A DNA stretch of 57,969 nt from Oscillospiraceae bacterium (GCA_031253495.1 JAIRWC010000006.1:1-57969); one strand, 5' to 3'. Counted from the stretch's first letter, positions 23,602 to 31,943 are shown. Notes: generated by a model not told the origin, from the sequence alone. Program-made: numbers and translations.

Positions 23602-25194
23602 TTAATTCTTAATTGATTTCGGCTCGATGGCTATAAGCAACGCTCCGAATAAAACAACGCACATAATAATCAAACCCCTGTTTTGCGTCATATAACCGCT
23701 TGGCTCCGGCTCTTCGGGGGCGGGGGCGGGCTCCGAAGCCGGCGGGGGTTCTTCCTCCTCGATAACCCCGGCGGCCGCGGGGGGATAATCCCCGTCCGTG
23801 GGGGCGGACTCGGATAAATCGTCCTCCGCCGTTTCAAGGAGATATTTTTCTATCGCCTCGCCCAAAGCCGTTCCCATACCGTCGAGGTACTGAACCGACA
23901 AAAGCCGCTCGTATTCGTCGGGGTTGCACAAAAAGCCCATTTCAAACAGCATGGCGGGACAGCCCGCGTAACGCGCCATAGCGAAGTTTTGCCGCTTTGG
24001 CGGGGTATAATCGGCGCCCGTTTCGGCGGCGATATGCCCGAGAACGGATTCGGCGGCTTTTTCGGAGAGGTCGAGGGTATAAAACATGAGCGGACCGCTT
24101 AACTCCGAGAAATCCTTGTCAATCGGCGAGGAATTGGCGTGTACGCACACCGATATGTCGGGGCGTTCCTTGAAGAGCAAGACCCGCTCCCTCACGGGGT
24201 AATCGACGTCGCCGTCCCTTACGAACACCACGCTTATCCCCCGCGCGAGGAGGTAATCCCGCGCCTTTTCCGCCACATAGAGGTTAAAATCCTTTTCCGC
24301 GGCGCCGAAAGCGCCCGGCGGCCCGAGCGCGCCCGGGTCGGTTCCGCCGTGCCCCGCGTCAATAAGCGCAACCGCTTCCGACAGTAAAGCGGGGGGACGC
24401 CTAAAGCCTATCTCCATGCCTTCCCCGGTGAACTCGACCGTATAACCGACGGGCGGACTGTCAAACTCCAGCTCTTTTTCATAAACGACTTCACTGTCGG
24501 AATAAATTTTCACCGACGCGTTATCCCCGCGCAAATCAACGCCGTATAACGCGTTTTCGTTTACTTCAAGCAATAAATATGTGCAATTATACTCATCGTA
24601 CATTTTTTCGGACGACACGGCGATTTCGGGGATAAGGCGGTCGAGCAGATACGCGTTATTCTTGAAGACGTACGTGCCGTCCCCGATAATATAACAGTCG
24701 CCGCGTTCGCCGAGTACGCGGAATACCGTCCCTTTGGCAAGCGGCGACCGCATATACAAGTCGTCGTTATAATCCGCGAAGCGCGAAATGCCGTCGTATT
24801 CCGTCGAACCGTAAACGACGGTTTCATACCAAACGGTTTCGGCGGGAACTTTCTGTTCGGGCGGCTCGCGCGTAACCGTAACGGTCTCCGCGTTTTCGCC
24901 GTTTGTAAAGGCAAAAACGTTTTCGCCGCGCTCAAGCCCGACATAAAGCGAAAAAAATCCGTTTTCGGTAGTCCGTATTTCCTCGCCGTTCATATACAGC
25001 GGAAAATCGGGGTCGCAGGCGCCGAGAAAACTCGTTCGCGGGGAAGACGTAACCCTGTTTCCCGAAGCGGGATGGGTTATGATAATCGCGCGGGGATTTT
25101 CATAAAAGAAGGGAACGCCGCCGCCGTTATCGTCCGCCGAAACGGCGGCGGTCAGGGCGAACAGGCAGATTACGGCGCAAACAATCTTTTTCAT
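23602..25194 (-). CDS. N-acetylmuramoyl-L-alanine amidase (Amidase_3), secreted and membrane-anchored
   Basis: The 530-residue protein has a signal peptide (MKKIVCAVICLFALTAAVSA), an N-terminal beta-rich region (about 25-270), an Amidase_3 catalytic domain (about 275-450) with zinc ligands in LIDAGHGGTDPGA, CVHANSS and the catalytic Glu in LFEMGFLCNPDE, a Pro/Glu-rich linker, and a C-terminal membrane helix (LIIMCVVLFGALLIAI). It cuts the bond between MurNAc and L-Ala in peptidoglycan. The C-terminal anchor is unusual for this family. ATG 25194 has no ribosome binding site but lies 6 nt after a -10 box, so a leaderless mRNA is predicted; a longer frame (to 25251) would run through that promoter. 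Confidence 0.9.
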   Translation of the reverse strand: MKKIVCAVICLFALTAAVSADDNGGGVPFFYENPRAIIITHPASGNRVTSSPRTSFLGACDPDFPLYMNGEEIRTTENGFFSLYVGLERGENVFAFTNGENAETVTVTREPPEQKVPAETVWYETVVYGSTEYDGISRFADYNDDLYMRSPLAKGTVFRVLGERGDCYIIGDGTYVFKNNAYLLDRLIPEIAVSSEKMYDEYNCTYLLLEVNENALYGVDLRGDNASVKIYSDSEVVYEKELEFDSPPVGYTVEFTGEGMEIGFRRPPALLSEAVALIDAGHGGTDPGALGPPGAFGAAEKDFNLYVAEKARDYLLARGISVVFVRDGDVDYPVRERVLLFKERPDISVCVHANSSPIDKDFSELSGPLMFYTLDLSEKAAESVLGHIAAETGADYTPPKRQNFAMARYAGCPAMLFEMGFLCNPDEYERLLSVQYLDGMGTALGEAIEKYLLETAEDDLSESAPTDGDYPPAAAGVIEEEEPPPASEPAPAPEEPEPSGYMTQNRGLIIMCVVLFGALLIAIEPKSIKN

Positions 25195-25200
25195 GGCTAT

Positions 25201-25229
25201 ATTATAGCAAATTATCCGTGAGTTTTCAA
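25201..25229 (-). promoter_or_regulatory. Promoter of the amidase gene (predicted leaderless)
   Basis: Minus strand: TTGAAA (25229-25224), 17-bp spacer, TATAAT (25206-25201), then ATAGCC and the ATG at 25194. Transcription should begin at or next to the A of the start codon. Confidence 0.7.
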
Positions 25230-25254
25230 CAGATGGGGGAAAATTGCGCAATTT

Positions 25255-26673
25255 TTATTTTTGTTCCTGTTTTTCCACGGCATTGAACATTTGCCCGAGA
25301 TTCGATGCGCCGATTATCCCTATTCCGTAATTTTCCCTTTTGTCAAGCTGTTTTAACGCGGCTTTCGGAATCACGCAGGAAGAGAAGCCCATGCGCGAAC
25401 ATTCCCGAACGCGCTCGACGGCGTTGCCGACCGAACGTATTTCGCCGCCCAAGCCGATTTCGCCGAAAACCGCCAAGTCTTCGGGGACGGCGACGTCGCG
25501 CGTTCCCGAATACAGCGCCAACGCCACCGCCAAATCGGCGGCGGGTTCGTCCGCGCGCAGACCGCCTATCACGTTTATGTAAACGTCCAACCCGCCGAAA
25601 AACAGCCCCGCCCGTTTTTCCAAAACCGCCAGTATAAGGCAGAGCCGATTATAGTCGAAGCCGTTCGACACCCTCCTCGGGACGGCGAACCCGCTTTTCG
25701 CGACCAACGCCTGAACCTCGGCCAAAATCGGGCGCGTTCCCTCCATGGTGCATAAAACGCTGATTCCCGAAACGCCTTTCGGTCTGCCGGACAAAAGCAT
25801 GGCGGACGGATTGGGAACCTCGCGCAATCCCTTGTCGCGCATCTCAAACACGCCGATTTCATTGGTGGAACCGAACCTGTTTTTAACCGCGCGCAGGATT
25901 CTGTAAGATAACTGCCTGTCCCCCTCGAAATAAAGCACGGCGTCCACGATATGTTCGAGAACCTTGGGACCCGCTATGCCTCCGTCTTTATTTACATGCC
26001 CTATTATAAAAATCGGTATTTCCTTACTTTTTGCGACCGCCATCAGCAAATTCGTACATTCCCGCACTTGGGCGACGCTACCCTGCGCGGAATTAACCGC
26101 GTTTATCCTCATTGTCTGAATGGAATCCACGATTACCAAATCCGGCGCGTTTTGCTCGATTGCGGCCGCCGCCCCCAAACAGTCGGAACTTTGCGCGACA
26201 TAAACGCCGGAAAGCGCCGCGCCGCCGCCCCCCGAAATCAAACCGAGGCGTTCCGCGCGGATTTTTAACTGCCTTTCGCTTTCCTCGCCCGTAACGTACA
26301 GGATTTTCAACGCCGCCTTGCCGCGCATGGTATGGCATAACTGGAGCAGCAGCGTGGACTTGCCTATTCCCGGCTCCCCGGAAAGCAAAACCAGCGAACC
26401 TTTTACAAGCCCGCCGCCCAAAACGCGGTTAAACTCGCCCATTCCCGCGTCAAGCCTAACGTCGTCGCCGCAATCGATTTCACCCAGCTCCCGAACGGGC
26501 GCCGGGCGAACGCCGTCCGTTAAAAATCCCCCTTCCGGCGCCGTTTTGCGGGTCTTGACTTCCTCGAGCGTGTTCCACGAATGGCAGCCCGCGCATTGCC
26601 CGTTCCATTTCGGGTGTTCGCAACCGCATTCGCCGCATATGTAAACCGTTTTTTGTTTTTGTGATACCGCCAT
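25255..26673 (-). CDS. radA: DNA repair protein RadA/Sms
   Basis: The 472-residue branch-migration helicase used in recombination repair has an N-terminal C4 zinc finger (CGECG then CAGCHSWNT, about 14-35), Walker A GEPGIGKST (about 98-106), the RadA-specific KNRFGSTNEIGVFEM (about 262-276) and a C-terminal Lon-like domain (about 340-455) with the LADEPAADLAVALAL-type motif. Length and motifs match the family. A GAGGT site precedes its ATG. It follows the glycosylase gene after 51 nt, placing two DNA-repair functions together. Confidence 0.97.
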   Translation of the reverse strand: MAVSQKQKTVYICGECGCEHPKWNGQCAGCHSWNTLEEVKTRKTAPEGGFLTDGVRPAPVRELGEIDCGDDVRLDAGMGEFNRVLGGGLVKGSLVLLSGEPGIGKSTLLLQLCHTMRGKAALKILYVTGEESERQLKIRAERLGLISGGGGAALSGVYVAQSSDCLGAAAAIEQNAPDLVIVDSIQTMRINAVNSAQGSVAQVRECTNLLMAVAKSKEIPIFIIGHVNKDGGIAGPKVLEHIVDAVLYFEGDRQLSYRILRAVKNRFGSTNEIGVFEMRDKGLREVPNPSAMLLSGRPKGVSGISVLCTMEGTRPILAEVQALVAKSGFAVPRRVSNGFDYNRLCLILAVLEKRAGLFFGGLDVYINVIGGLRADEPAADLAVALALYSGTRDVAVPEDLAVFGEIGLGGEIRSVGNAVERVRECSRMGFSSCVIPKAALKQLDKRENYGIGIIGASNLGQMFNAVEKQEQK

Positions 26674-26724
26674 AACAGACCTCGCAAAAAATCAAGCCCC
26701 AAAACGAAAAAGCGGGTTCGCCGA

Positions 26725-27519
26725 TTAGACGATACGGCTCCTCATATAGTGAAACAGGAATTGCTGGGCAATCCCCTCGCAACCCTTGGCGCAGGGGGGC
26801 AAACCGTCGGGATAATGTTCCGCCATCACCCGCTTTATCCATACGTCGCGGGGGAACGCCTCAGTTTTATGGAATCCGAACAACAAAACGCAGTCGGCGA
26901 CTTTTTCCCCGACGCCGATAATTTTCATCAGTTCGGCCCTACCGTCATTATACGGCGAATCGGCGATTTCGTCAAGCCTTATCTCCCCCGAAGCGACGCG
27001 TTCGGCCGCGTCAAGTATATACCTGTCGCGGAAACCCGCCCTTAACGGGGCTAAATCGTCTTTTCCCAGACAAGCGAGAACTTCGGGCGCGGGGAAGGCG
27101 TAACCGCCTTTCAGACGTTCGCCGTATAATTCGCACAACCTCTTTATTATGCCGATAATCCGCTTGATATTGTTATTTTGCGAGATGATAAAGCTAATCA
27201 GCGCCTCAAACGGTTCCTGCCTTAACACCCTTATTCCCGGGGCGAAATCGCAGGCGGCTTTAAGCGTTTCATCCCGCGAGAACCTTTTAATCAGCGCGGG
27301 ATAATCCTCGTCAACGCAGAAATACCGCTCCCAAAAAGGCGCGTCCTCCGCGTTTATCCCCGAAAGCGTTACGCCGCCTTTTTCCGCCCGCGCGACGGTC
27401 TCCTTTCCGCCCGCTATTCCGTAATACGCGCCGCCGCCGCGTTCCTCCCACCTGAAGCACTGCCCGCAGAAAAACGTCGTTTTTAAATCTATATACCCCG
27501 TTTTGATAAAATATTCCAT
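26725..27519 (-). CDS. 8-oxoguanine DNA glycosylase/AP lyase (OGG1-like)
   Basis: The 264-residue protein has an N-terminal OGG domain (FFCGQCFRWEE, about 16-26) and a helix-hairpin-helix GPD domain with the catalytic Lys in GVGEKVADC and the Asp in FPRDVWIKR (about 215-240). SFIISQNNN is typical of the bacterial OGG1 branch known from Clostridium. It removes oxidised guanine and nicks the strand. AAGGGGGA precedes the ATG; a -10-like TATAAT (27549-27544, minus) lies upstream without a good -35. It is divergent from the DUF6062-like gene. The alternative, an AlkA-type 3-methyladenine glycosylase, is less likely because the catalytic Lys is present. Confidence 0.9.
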   Translation of the reverse strand: MEYFIKTGYIDLKTTFFCGQCFRWEERGGGAYYGIAGGKETVARAEKGGVTLSGINAEDAPFWERYFCVDEDYPALIKRFSRDETLKAACDFAPGIRVLRQEPFEALISFIISQNNNIKRIIGIIKRLCELYGERLKGGYAFPAPEVLACLGKDDLAPLRAGFRDRYILDAAERVASGEIRLDEIADSPYNDGRAELMKIIGVGEKVADCVLLFGFHKTEAFPRDVWIKRVMAEHYPDGLPPCAKGCEGIAQQFLFHYMRSRIV

Positions 27520-27594
27520 ATTCCCCCTTGATTATTTCCGGCAATTATATTAAAATGGTATATGGCGGAACGCGTTCGCCCCGAGGAGGACAAA

Positions 27595-28287
27595 ATGAGA
27601 GAGAGTATTTTAACCATACCCGTCAACGAGGTGTTTGAACCGAGGGAGGGCTGCCCTTTCTGCCGAATGAGGGATACCGTGGAACTGCATATCTGCGAGT
27701 ACATAATGGGCGCGGCGATGATGGAACCCGACGTCCGCATGGAAACCAACGCGCTCGGCTTCTGCCATACGCATTTCCTGCAGCTGTTGAAACAAAACAA
27801 CCGCCTTTCGCTGGGGCTGATGCTCAATTCACATCTTGAAACCGTGAGGAAAGACGTTTTCGGAAAAAAAATCATCTTCGCCAAAAACAGGAAAACGCGC
27901 AAGGCTTCCGGCGAGACCTGCTTCGTATGCGCCAAAACCGACTGGGGCATGAACCATATGCTTAAAACCGTGTTTGTCATGTTCCGCGACGACCCGAAGT
28001 TCAAAGACGCGCTCAAAGCGCAGGAATTTATATGTATGCCGCACTACGCGTGGCTCCGCGGGAAAGCCGAGGAGCAGCCCAAATCCGAACGCGCCGGATT
28101 TATCCCCGCGTTAGACGGGCTTGTGGGGAATTACGCCGAATCCCTCAACCTTGACGTGGGGGAATTTTGCGACAGCTTCGACTACCGCAACGCGGGGAAA
28201 CTGCATTCGCCCGATATGGAGCGCGTCCGCGAGGCGGTGAACCGCGCCGTCTACTTTTTGACGGGCAGGCCGCCCCGTTCCGATTGA
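27595..28287 (+). CDS. DUF6062-like protein with cysteine pairs
   Basis: The 230-residue soluble protein carries CPFC (about 21-24), CHTHF (about 62-66), CFVC (about 110-113) and CMPHY (about 153-157). The two C-x2-C pairs, each followed by a CH-type element, suggest two metal or cluster sites in a duplicated fold. I recognise it as the DUF6062 family, which is widespread in Clostridia and has no known function. ATG 27595 sits behind GAGGAGGACAAA; the frame stays open to 27562 but that start lacks a site. Its last 37 nt overlap the end of mscL on the other strand. Confidence 0.7.
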   Translation: MRESILTIPVNEVFEPREGCPFCRMRDTVELHICEYIMGAAMMEPDVRMETNALGFCHTHFLQLLKQNNRLSLGLMLNSHLETVRKDVFGKKIIFAKNRKTRKASGETCFVCAKTDWGMNHMLKTVFVMFRDDPKFKDALKAQEFICMPHYAWLRGKAEEQPKSERAGFIPALDGLVGNYAESLNLDVGEFCDSFDYRNAGKLHSPDMERVREAVNRAVYFLTGRPPRSD

Positions 28288-28748
28288 GTTTCGCCTTTCA
28301 GCAAATCGCGGATTTCTTTCAAAACGAGGAGCTTTTCGTCGGGTTTGGGGGCTTCGGGTTCTTTTTTGCGCTTAAAGATATTCAGCGCTTTCACCATAAA
28401 GAACACGCATATCGCTATTATAAAAAAACTCAAAACGGACTGCAGGAATTTTCCGTAAGCCAGCGTAACGGTATAATCGGGAAACCAAGGGCTCGTTACC
28501 TTTACGGAAAGCTGCGAAAAATCAATCCCGCCAATCAACAGCCCGATGAGCGGGGTTATCACGTCGCCCACCAGCGAGGTTACTATCGCGGTGAACGCCG
28601 TTCCGACGATGATGCCGACCGCCATGTCCGTAACGTTCCCGCGGGAGATGAACTCTTTAAATTCGGCTACTATTTTTCCGGCTTTCCTGCTCGCTTTCCT
28701 GCTCGCTTTGAGGAGCGTTCTTTCCGATTTGCTCAACTTTTTTTTCAT
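28251..28748 (-). CDS. mscL: Large-conductance mechanosensitive channel
   Basis: MscL opens under high membrane tension and lets solutes out on sudden dilution. The 165-residue protein has the TM1 motif FKEFISRGNVTDMAVGIIVG (34-53), the periplasmic loop, TM2 (SVLSFFIIAICVFFMVKAL) and the charged C-terminal helix. About 22 basic residues precede the usual start of the family (SKSERTLLKASRKASRKAGK), and no good ribosome binding site precedes the ATG, so the true start is uncertain. A G/C-rich hairpin is present in the 116-bp gap to the divergent toxin gene. Confidence 0.93.
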   Translation of the reverse strand: MKKKLSKSERTLLKASRKASRKAGKIVAEFKEFISRGNVTDMAVGIIVGTAFTAIVTSLVGDVITPLIGLLIGGIDFSQLSVKVTSPWFPDYTVTLAYGKFLQSVLSFFIIAICVFFMVKALNIFKRKKEPEAPKPDEKLLVLKEIRDLLKGETQSERGGLPVKK

Positions 28749-28864
28749 TTTTACGACCGTGCCGCCCCGCTCGCGCGGGAAGCGGCGGCGCCTTTCTTAT
28801 TTCATTTCATTCCGGCGGGGGCGCCGCGGCAAGTTTATAGGTTTGCCGGGAAAGGAAAGATACA

Positions 28865-29212
28865 ATGCAGGTTAAACGCGGCGAAATCTATTATGCGGAT
28901 TTAAGCCCCGTGATAGGTTCCGAACAGGGCGGCTTGCGCCCCGTGCTGATAATACAAAACGACGTCGGAAACAAATACAGCCCCACGGTCATAGCCGCCG
29001 CCATAACCGGGCAGAAAGAAAAATCAAGGCTCCCCACGCATATTCTGCTGGACGCGCGGATTTGCGGATTGGCGAAGGATTCCGTCGTTTTGCTCGAACA
29101 GGTGAGGACGCTTGATAAAAAGCGGCTTAAAGAACGCATGGGAGAACTTGACGGCGATTCGATGAACAGGGTTGACGGCGCGCTGTCGGTAAGTTTCGGG
29201 TTGAACGGGTGA
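28865..29212 (+). CDS. MazF/PemK-family endoribonuclease toxin, no visible antitoxin
   Basis: The 115-residue protein matches EndoA/MazF of Firmicutes: [21 protein letters not shown] (first 20 shown in part), [22 protein letters not shown] and LEQVRTLDK. The conserved Arg in the RP loop and Thr/Ser near 50 are kept. It cuts mRNA at short specific sequences. GGAAAGGAAAG precedes the ATG. The 116 bp before it contain no antitoxin frame, and the gene after it is on the other strand. In Firmicutes the antitoxin and alr usually lie upstream, so this is an orphan or its antitoxin is elsewhere. Confidence 0.92.
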   Translation: MQVKRGEIYYADLSPVIGSEQGGLRPVLIIQNDVGNKYSPTVIAAAITGQKEKSRLPTHILLDARICGLAKDSVVLLEQVRTLDKKRLKERMGELDGDSMNRVDGALSVSFGLNG

Positions 29213-29291
29213 TTATCCGTGCCTTCCGCCGCCCCCGTGCGTTCCGCCGCCTTTATCTGTGCCTTCCGCCGCCCCCGTGCGTTCCGCCGCC
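29213..29291. repeat. 39-bp tandem duplication of the 3' end of the TPM gene
   Basis: 29213-29251 and 29253-29291 match at 38 of 39 positions (one C/T change). Each copy encodes, on the minus strand, the same Gly/His/Arg-rich tail and a TAA stop. Copy 1 starts directly after the toxin's stop codon. Confidence 0.9.
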
Positions 29292-30113
29292 GCTCGATGT
29301 GTGGACGGAGCTTCGCCCTCCCGTTCCGCCGCCGCCGCCGCCGGACGAATCTATCCTCTGTTTGGTAACGTAAACGCGTATAAAGGTGTCGCTTTTCTGA
29401 TAATATTTTACCGACGAGCGGTCGAGATAATTGCCCGCGTCCTTTACCGGGCTGATTTTATAGCTCGCTTTCACGCCTATGACAAAAATAAAGGCGATAA
29501 TAAAGTCGGCGATTAAACAAAAGAAGACGATGTTCATCACGAGGGTTTGCTTTTGCCGTTCATCGTCCGTTTGTTCCCTGTATTGTCCGTCCGGAACGCC
29601 CAGTTCGGCGTAAGACGCCGATTTGTCGCGGAATATCTTTATTGCCGCCGTGAAATCGCCCGCTTTCAGGCTCCTTTCCATCGCGTCAAAAATTGAATCG
29701 ATTCTTCTGTCGGTAAAGACGTCGATACATTTCCCCGAAGTGGAAATCCAGTCGTATTTGGTGTCCATGTTGATAAACAAAAGTATGCCGTCCGTGTTTT
29801 TTCCGAACTGCTTTTCGTAATACACGTCGGCGTAATCCGTGACCGCCCTGTCCGATTTGTTCCTCCCTATATCGGCGGAAATCAGGACGGCGATGTAAAA
29901 CCCGGCCTTTTCCCCCGCCTCAAACAAATCGCGGTTAAGCGCGGCGGCAGTCTCCTCGCCGCCGTATCCCGACGATTCTTCATACAGCCCCGCCTCGTCG
30001 AAAAGGCGCTTATCCGTGCCGACGGAAGCGGCGAACGTTTCGGCGGCGGGCGGAATAAGGGCGGTTAAGGCGACGACCGCAACGAAAACGGCGGTTAATA
30101 TATTTTTTTTCAT
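29253..30113 (-). CDS. TPM-domain membrane protein (YgcG/YdjH-like)
   Basis: The 286-residue protein has a signal peptide (MKKNILTAVFVAVVALTALI), an extracellular TPM domain (about 30-175: LFDEAGLY, LLFINMDTKYDWISTSG), one membrane helix (VFFCLIADFIIAFIFVIGV, about 200-218) and a Gly/Ser/His-rich tail (GGGTHGGGGRHR). TPM proteins help photosystem repair in plants and envelope stress functions in bacteria. ATG 30113 follows GGGAGGGTGAGCG; an open frame to 30206 lies inside the upstream gene. It begins 5 nt after the zinc-ribbon gene. The pair looks like YdjH and YdjG of Bacillus subtilis. Confidence 0.82.
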   Translation of the reverse strand: MKKNILTAVFVAVVALTALIPPAAETFAASVGTDKRLFDEAGLYEESSGYGGEETAAALNRDLFEAGEKAGFYIAVLISADIGRNKSDRAVTDYADVYYEKQFGKNTDGILLFINMDTKYDWISTSGKCIDVFTDRRIDSIFDAMERSLKAGDFTAAIKIFRDKSASYAELGVPDGQYREQTDDERQKQTLVMNIVFFCLIADFIIAFIFVIGVKASYKISPVKDAGNYLDRSSVKYYQKSDTFIRVYVTKQRIDSSGGGGGGTGGRSSVHTSSGGGTHGGGGRHR

Positions 30114-30118
30114 CACGC

Positions 30119-31201
30119 TCACCCTCCCGCCACCGTCATAATCAGCGCGATTACCGCGTCGACGACCACCGCGACCGCTCCAATCGCGACCGCGACTTTC
30201 CCCCAAACCACGGGGAGATTCCCCGTGAACTTCCCGGTTTGGCCGTTCACCGCGAAATGGTACTGCTTATCCTTGTAATTATACGTCAGGAACCACACCG
30301 GCATAAGGAAATGGTCCCATTTGTTATCGACAATGTCAATGGTGTTCCCGGTAACGGTAACGCTGTTGTAACCCGTTATGGTCTGCCGCATGACGTTGAC
30401 GGCGCCGTTGACGGCGCGTTCTTTCACACGCGGATAAACCTGCTCTTTGGTAACGTCGTACTTTTCCGCCAGATAACCCGACAGATACGACATTTTGAAA
30501 TCTTCCGCGTCCTTGTAATTATACGGCTCGATACATTCCATCATGGTGTCGTCGGCTTTCGCCGACGCGTCGTGAGGGATGCCGCCGAACCTCATTTCCC
30601 CGTCCCGAACCGCTATATATTCCTTGGTTTCGGTGTACTTGTAGTTCCCCGAGCTCCACACCCTTAATTTTTTGCAGTTCGCGGTAATGCGCCCCGCCGT
30701 TTTGCAGTCGGCAATCCAATAAGGGATGTAAATAGCCGTTATATCGCTCAATTTCGTTTCGGAACGGAAACCCGACGGTAAAAACCAGCGTTTTTTGCAA
30801 AATTCCCTCATTTTTTCCTCCGCTTCGGATTTGCTCACCTTGAACGGGATAACCTTAGACGGCCTATACTCGCCGGAAAGCCTCCCCGTGAGGATAACGG
30901 GCGAATAGCAGTAAAAGCACCTCGTGGCTGAAGTGTTGGTTTCGGTTATTACCGCCGCGCCGCAGCTCGGGCAGCTGTATAAGGCGTTGTATTCGGCGAA
31001 CGCGGCTTCCTGCTTGTGTTCCTCGTCGGTTTTAACCGGCTCGGTTTTGTCAAGGGCGTGCCGTTCCTTTTGCGGATAAATCTCCGCGAGTTGTTCGCTT
31101 GAGAAAAAACTGTCGCAAAATTTGCACCCGAAATTCTGACTTTCAGATTTAAATTCCAAGTCTGCGCTGCAATTCGGACATTTATACTGAACAACCTCCA
31201 T
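30119..31201 (-). CDS. Zinc-ribbon membrane protein (TFIIB-type, YdjG-like)
   Basis: The 360-residue protein carries two zinc ribbons (CPNCSADL with CKFCDSFF, about 8-32; CPSCGAAV with CFYCYSP, about 74-100), a large conserved middle region (FRSETKLSDITAIYIPYW, about 145-162; WFLTYNYKDKQYHFAVNG, about 305-322) and a C-terminal membrane helix (VAVAIGAVAVVVDAVIALIM). The ATG at 31201 sits 9 nt after AAAGGA, while the ATG at 31219 would use none. A -35-like TTCACA and -10-like CATAAT lie upstream. This domain set is that of the Clostridia/Bacillus proteins annotated as TFIIB-type zinc-ribbon-containing; they do not act in transcription as far as is known. Confidence 0.8.
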   Translation of the reverse strand: MEVVQYKCPNCSADLEFKSESQNFGCKFCDSFFSSEQLAEIYPQKERHALDKTEPVKTDEEHKQEAAFAEYNALYSCPSCGAAVITETNTSATRCFYCYSPVILTGRLSGEYRPSKVIPFKVSKSEAEEKMREFCKKRWFLPSGFRSETKLSDITAIYIPYWIADCKTAGRITANCKKLRVWSSGNYKYTETKEYIAVRDGEMRFGGIPHDASAKADDTMMECIEPYNYKDAEDFKMSYLSGYLAEKYDVTKEQVYPRVKERAVNGAVNVMRQTITGYNSVTVTGNTIDIVDNKWDHFLMPVWFLTYNYKDKQYHFAVNGQTGKFTGNLPVVWGKVAVAIGAVAVVVDAVIALIMTVAGG

Positions 31202-31288
31202 TTTAATAATTCCTTTCATTGATATTATATTATGCGTATATCGCGCGCATTTTGTGAATAAAAATTGAAATAAACGTATAAAATACCG

Positions 31289-31852
31289 TCATTCGATTTT
31301 TCTGAACGAATTTTCCGCTTTCGCGATTTTTGGGTTCCTCACTTTCGGGGGGAGCGCGCCGTTAAGCGTTACGATAAATTCGCCGTCGGGCGAAAACAGC
31401 AAAAAGACCCTTCCGTAAACGGCGTGCCTCGCGACGAGGTACCACAGATTCCTAAACGTGTAATCATGGGCGGAAACCGTAACGTCTGTTCTTCGGTTAA
31501 GGTCGCCGTCCGCCCCTTCGTAAAAGCCCTCGCTGTAAGACTCAAATTCCTCGGCGGTAAGCAGGTCGAGCGAAATCAGCCTTTTGCGCCTGCGTTTCCC
31601 GATAATCTTGTCAATATCCAGTTCTTTGTTCGTCAGAATGTATTCGTATTCGACGTTTATACCCCTCAGTATATAGGCGGCGAGCCAAACCACCCCCGCG
31701 ATAATAATCGCGAAAGGCAGATAAAGCAACAAAAAAGCCGTCAACAGAATTATAACGGAAAGTGATACCGCCGCCGTTATTACGCAGATTTTAAGCGCCG
31801 TATCCCTGACGTCCGGCTTTTTCTCCACCAAGTATTCCGCGAAAACGTCCAT
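31289..31852 (-). CDS. DUF6106-like membrane protein
   Basis: The 187-residue protein starts MDVFAEYLVEKKPD, has two closely spaced helices (about 22-65: ALKICVITAAVSLSVIILLT and FAIIIAGVVWLAAYIL), then a soluble domain with EYEYILTNKELDIDKI and a basic KRRRKR. It resembles the DUF6106 family from Clostridia, often found near zinc-ribbon and TPM genes; function unknown. ATG 31852 has GGAGG in front; an in-frame TTG at 31882 also has AAGGAGG, but that site is folded in the hairpin at 31889-31908. Both starts may be used. Confidence 0.6.
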   Translation of the reverse strand: MDVFAEYLVEKKPDVRDTALKICVITAAVSLSVIILLTAFLLLYLPFAIIIAGVVWLAAYILRGINVEYEYILTNKELDIDKIIGKRRRKRLISLDLLTAEEFESYSEGFYEGADGDLNRRTDVTVSAHDYTFRNLWYLVARHAVYGRVFLLFSPDGEFIVTLNGALPPKVRNPKIAKAENSFRKIE

Positions 31853-31888
31853 AACGCCCAAACCTCCGGTTTTGCTTTCCAAGGATTA

Positions 31889-31908
31889 GACCTCCTTCCG
31901 GGGAGGTC
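31889..31908 (-). promoter_or_regulatory. Leader hairpin that would mask the upstream ribosome binding site
   Basis: GACCTCC (31908-31902 on minus) pairs with GGAGGTC (31895-31889) around a 6-nt loop. The 3' arm is the AAGGAGG site for the TTG start at 31882. It begins within a few bases of the predicted transcription start. Confidence 0.5.
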
Positions 31909-31914
31909 CGTTAT

Positions 31915-31943
31915 ATTATACCACTTTTTTTTAAAAAAATCAA
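31915..31943 (-). promoter_or_regulatory. Promoter of the DUF6106-like gene
   Basis: Minus strand: TTGATT (31943-31938), 17-bp spacer, TATAAT (31920-31915). The predicted start lies near 31908, at the edge of the leader hairpin. Confidence 0.65.
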
